This document shows, piece after piece, positions 22,367 to 22,533 of a stretch of DNA of 22,533 bases. A program made the position numbers and the translations under genes. The notes under the pieces were generated by a model. That model saw only the letters and a program-made list of their open reading frames with translations. It had not been told where the DNA came from and did no database searches. Numbering within the stretch: the stretch's first letter is position 1; each line of letters opens with the position of its first letter. Source of the stretch: a virus; the IMG/VR virus record IMGVR_UViG_3300027710_000149, positions 1 through 22,533 of that record; one strand, 5' to 3'.

Positions 22367-22533
22367 ATGAGCCACGACGAATCTCTCGCCATTGACGAAC
22401 TTCGCAAAACCATCCGATGGCTCATTGGTGGCGTCATTGGACTTTTAAGTGGTGCCGCTGCCGTGGGCGGATGGGTAGCAACGCAAGAAGGCCGGATCTC
22501 TAGTCTTGCTGAGGCGGACAAAATCTCCAGCAC
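22367..22533 (+). CDS. N-terminal part of a small membrane protein (holin- or spanin-like region)
   Basis: The window ends inside this frame, which begins MSHDESLAIDELRKTIRWLI. A single hydrophobic span, WLIGGVIGLLSGAAAVGGWV (about residues 18-37), follows a short polar N terminus. After it come TQEGRISSLAEADKISS, perhaps the beginning of a coiled coil. This topology suits holins, spanin-like or head-attachment membrane proteins. The full length is needed to choose among these. It is ten bases after the preceding stop. Confidence 0.5.
   Translation, partial: MSHDESLAIDELRKTIRWLIGGVIGLLSGAAAVGGWVATQEGRISSLAEADKISS

Noticed and set aside
1-22533. tRNA genes or CRISPR arrays
   Set aside because: No cloverleaf with a T-loop GTTCRA pattern and no regularly spaced repeats were seen on reading both strands.

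Overview
The window looks like part of the genome of a tailed double-stranded DNA phage or prophage-like element, probably an uncultured one. It carries a packaging-type helix-turn-helix protein, a portal, a coiled-coil scaffold, a probable major capsid protein and a set of fibre genes. It also has two HNH homing endonucleases and the dense, overlapping small genes typical of phages. Nearly everything is on the + strand. The gene order portal - scaffold - capsid, the 758-residue portal and the absence of tail-tube or tape-measure genes here suggest a podovirus-like morphology, but the tail genes may simply lie outside the window. Almost every + strand gene starts at an ATG in an A/T-rich leader with no Shine-Dalgarno sequence. 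This points to a host lineage with SD-independent initiation (Bacteroidota-like or similar); the host assignment is inference only.

Layout. 1-521: 3' part of a small-terminase-like gene. 522-788: a non-coding island about 75% GC in its core, with direct and inverted repeats. 789-2018 (minus): an HNH endonuclease with five Cys modules, and the only gene with a clear SD. 2070-4781: small accessory genes, including three paralogous CxCxCG...SCGC zinc-ribbon proteins, a predicted phage ABA-sandwich protein and a DUF6378-type protein. 4782-4989: regulatory gap with a 15-bp palindrome and a promoter-like sequence. 4990-6741: a replication-initiator-like winged-helix protein, two basic Cys-containing families (resembling DUF6321 and DUF5872) and tiny proteins. 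6757-10126: a SAM methyltransferase followed by two glycosyltransferase-like proteins that share a GT-A-like segment. 10129-13924: portal, unknown small protein, scaffold. 13928-14227: a small minus-strand gene whose upstream region holds two matching hairpins. 14449-15375: second HNH endonuclease. 15376-15643: structured capsid leader. 15644-16822: major capsid protein, followed by a strong intrinsic terminator. 16915-22356: acidic protein, BppU-like protein, 951-residue fibre, fibre-assembly-like protein, two PPPVS-repeat proteins (one with an arabinofuranosidase-B/LamG-like domain) and a further unknown. 22367-22533: start of a membrane protein.

How it fits together. The right two thirds is a virion-assembly module: portal and scaffold feed procapsid assembly, the capsid gene sits in its own leader-to-terminator unit, and receptor-binding or decorating fibres follow. 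The methyltransferase and glycosyltransferases immediately upstream of the portal are best read as a modification cassette acting on virion proteins, host surface glycans or DNA; the sequence does not decide which. The left part is a mosaic accessory region shaped by HNH-type mobile genes and zinc-ribbon relatives. The most unusual signals are the GC-rich repeat island, the pair of covarying hairpins, the structured capsid leader and the methyltransferase/glycosyltransferase cassette.
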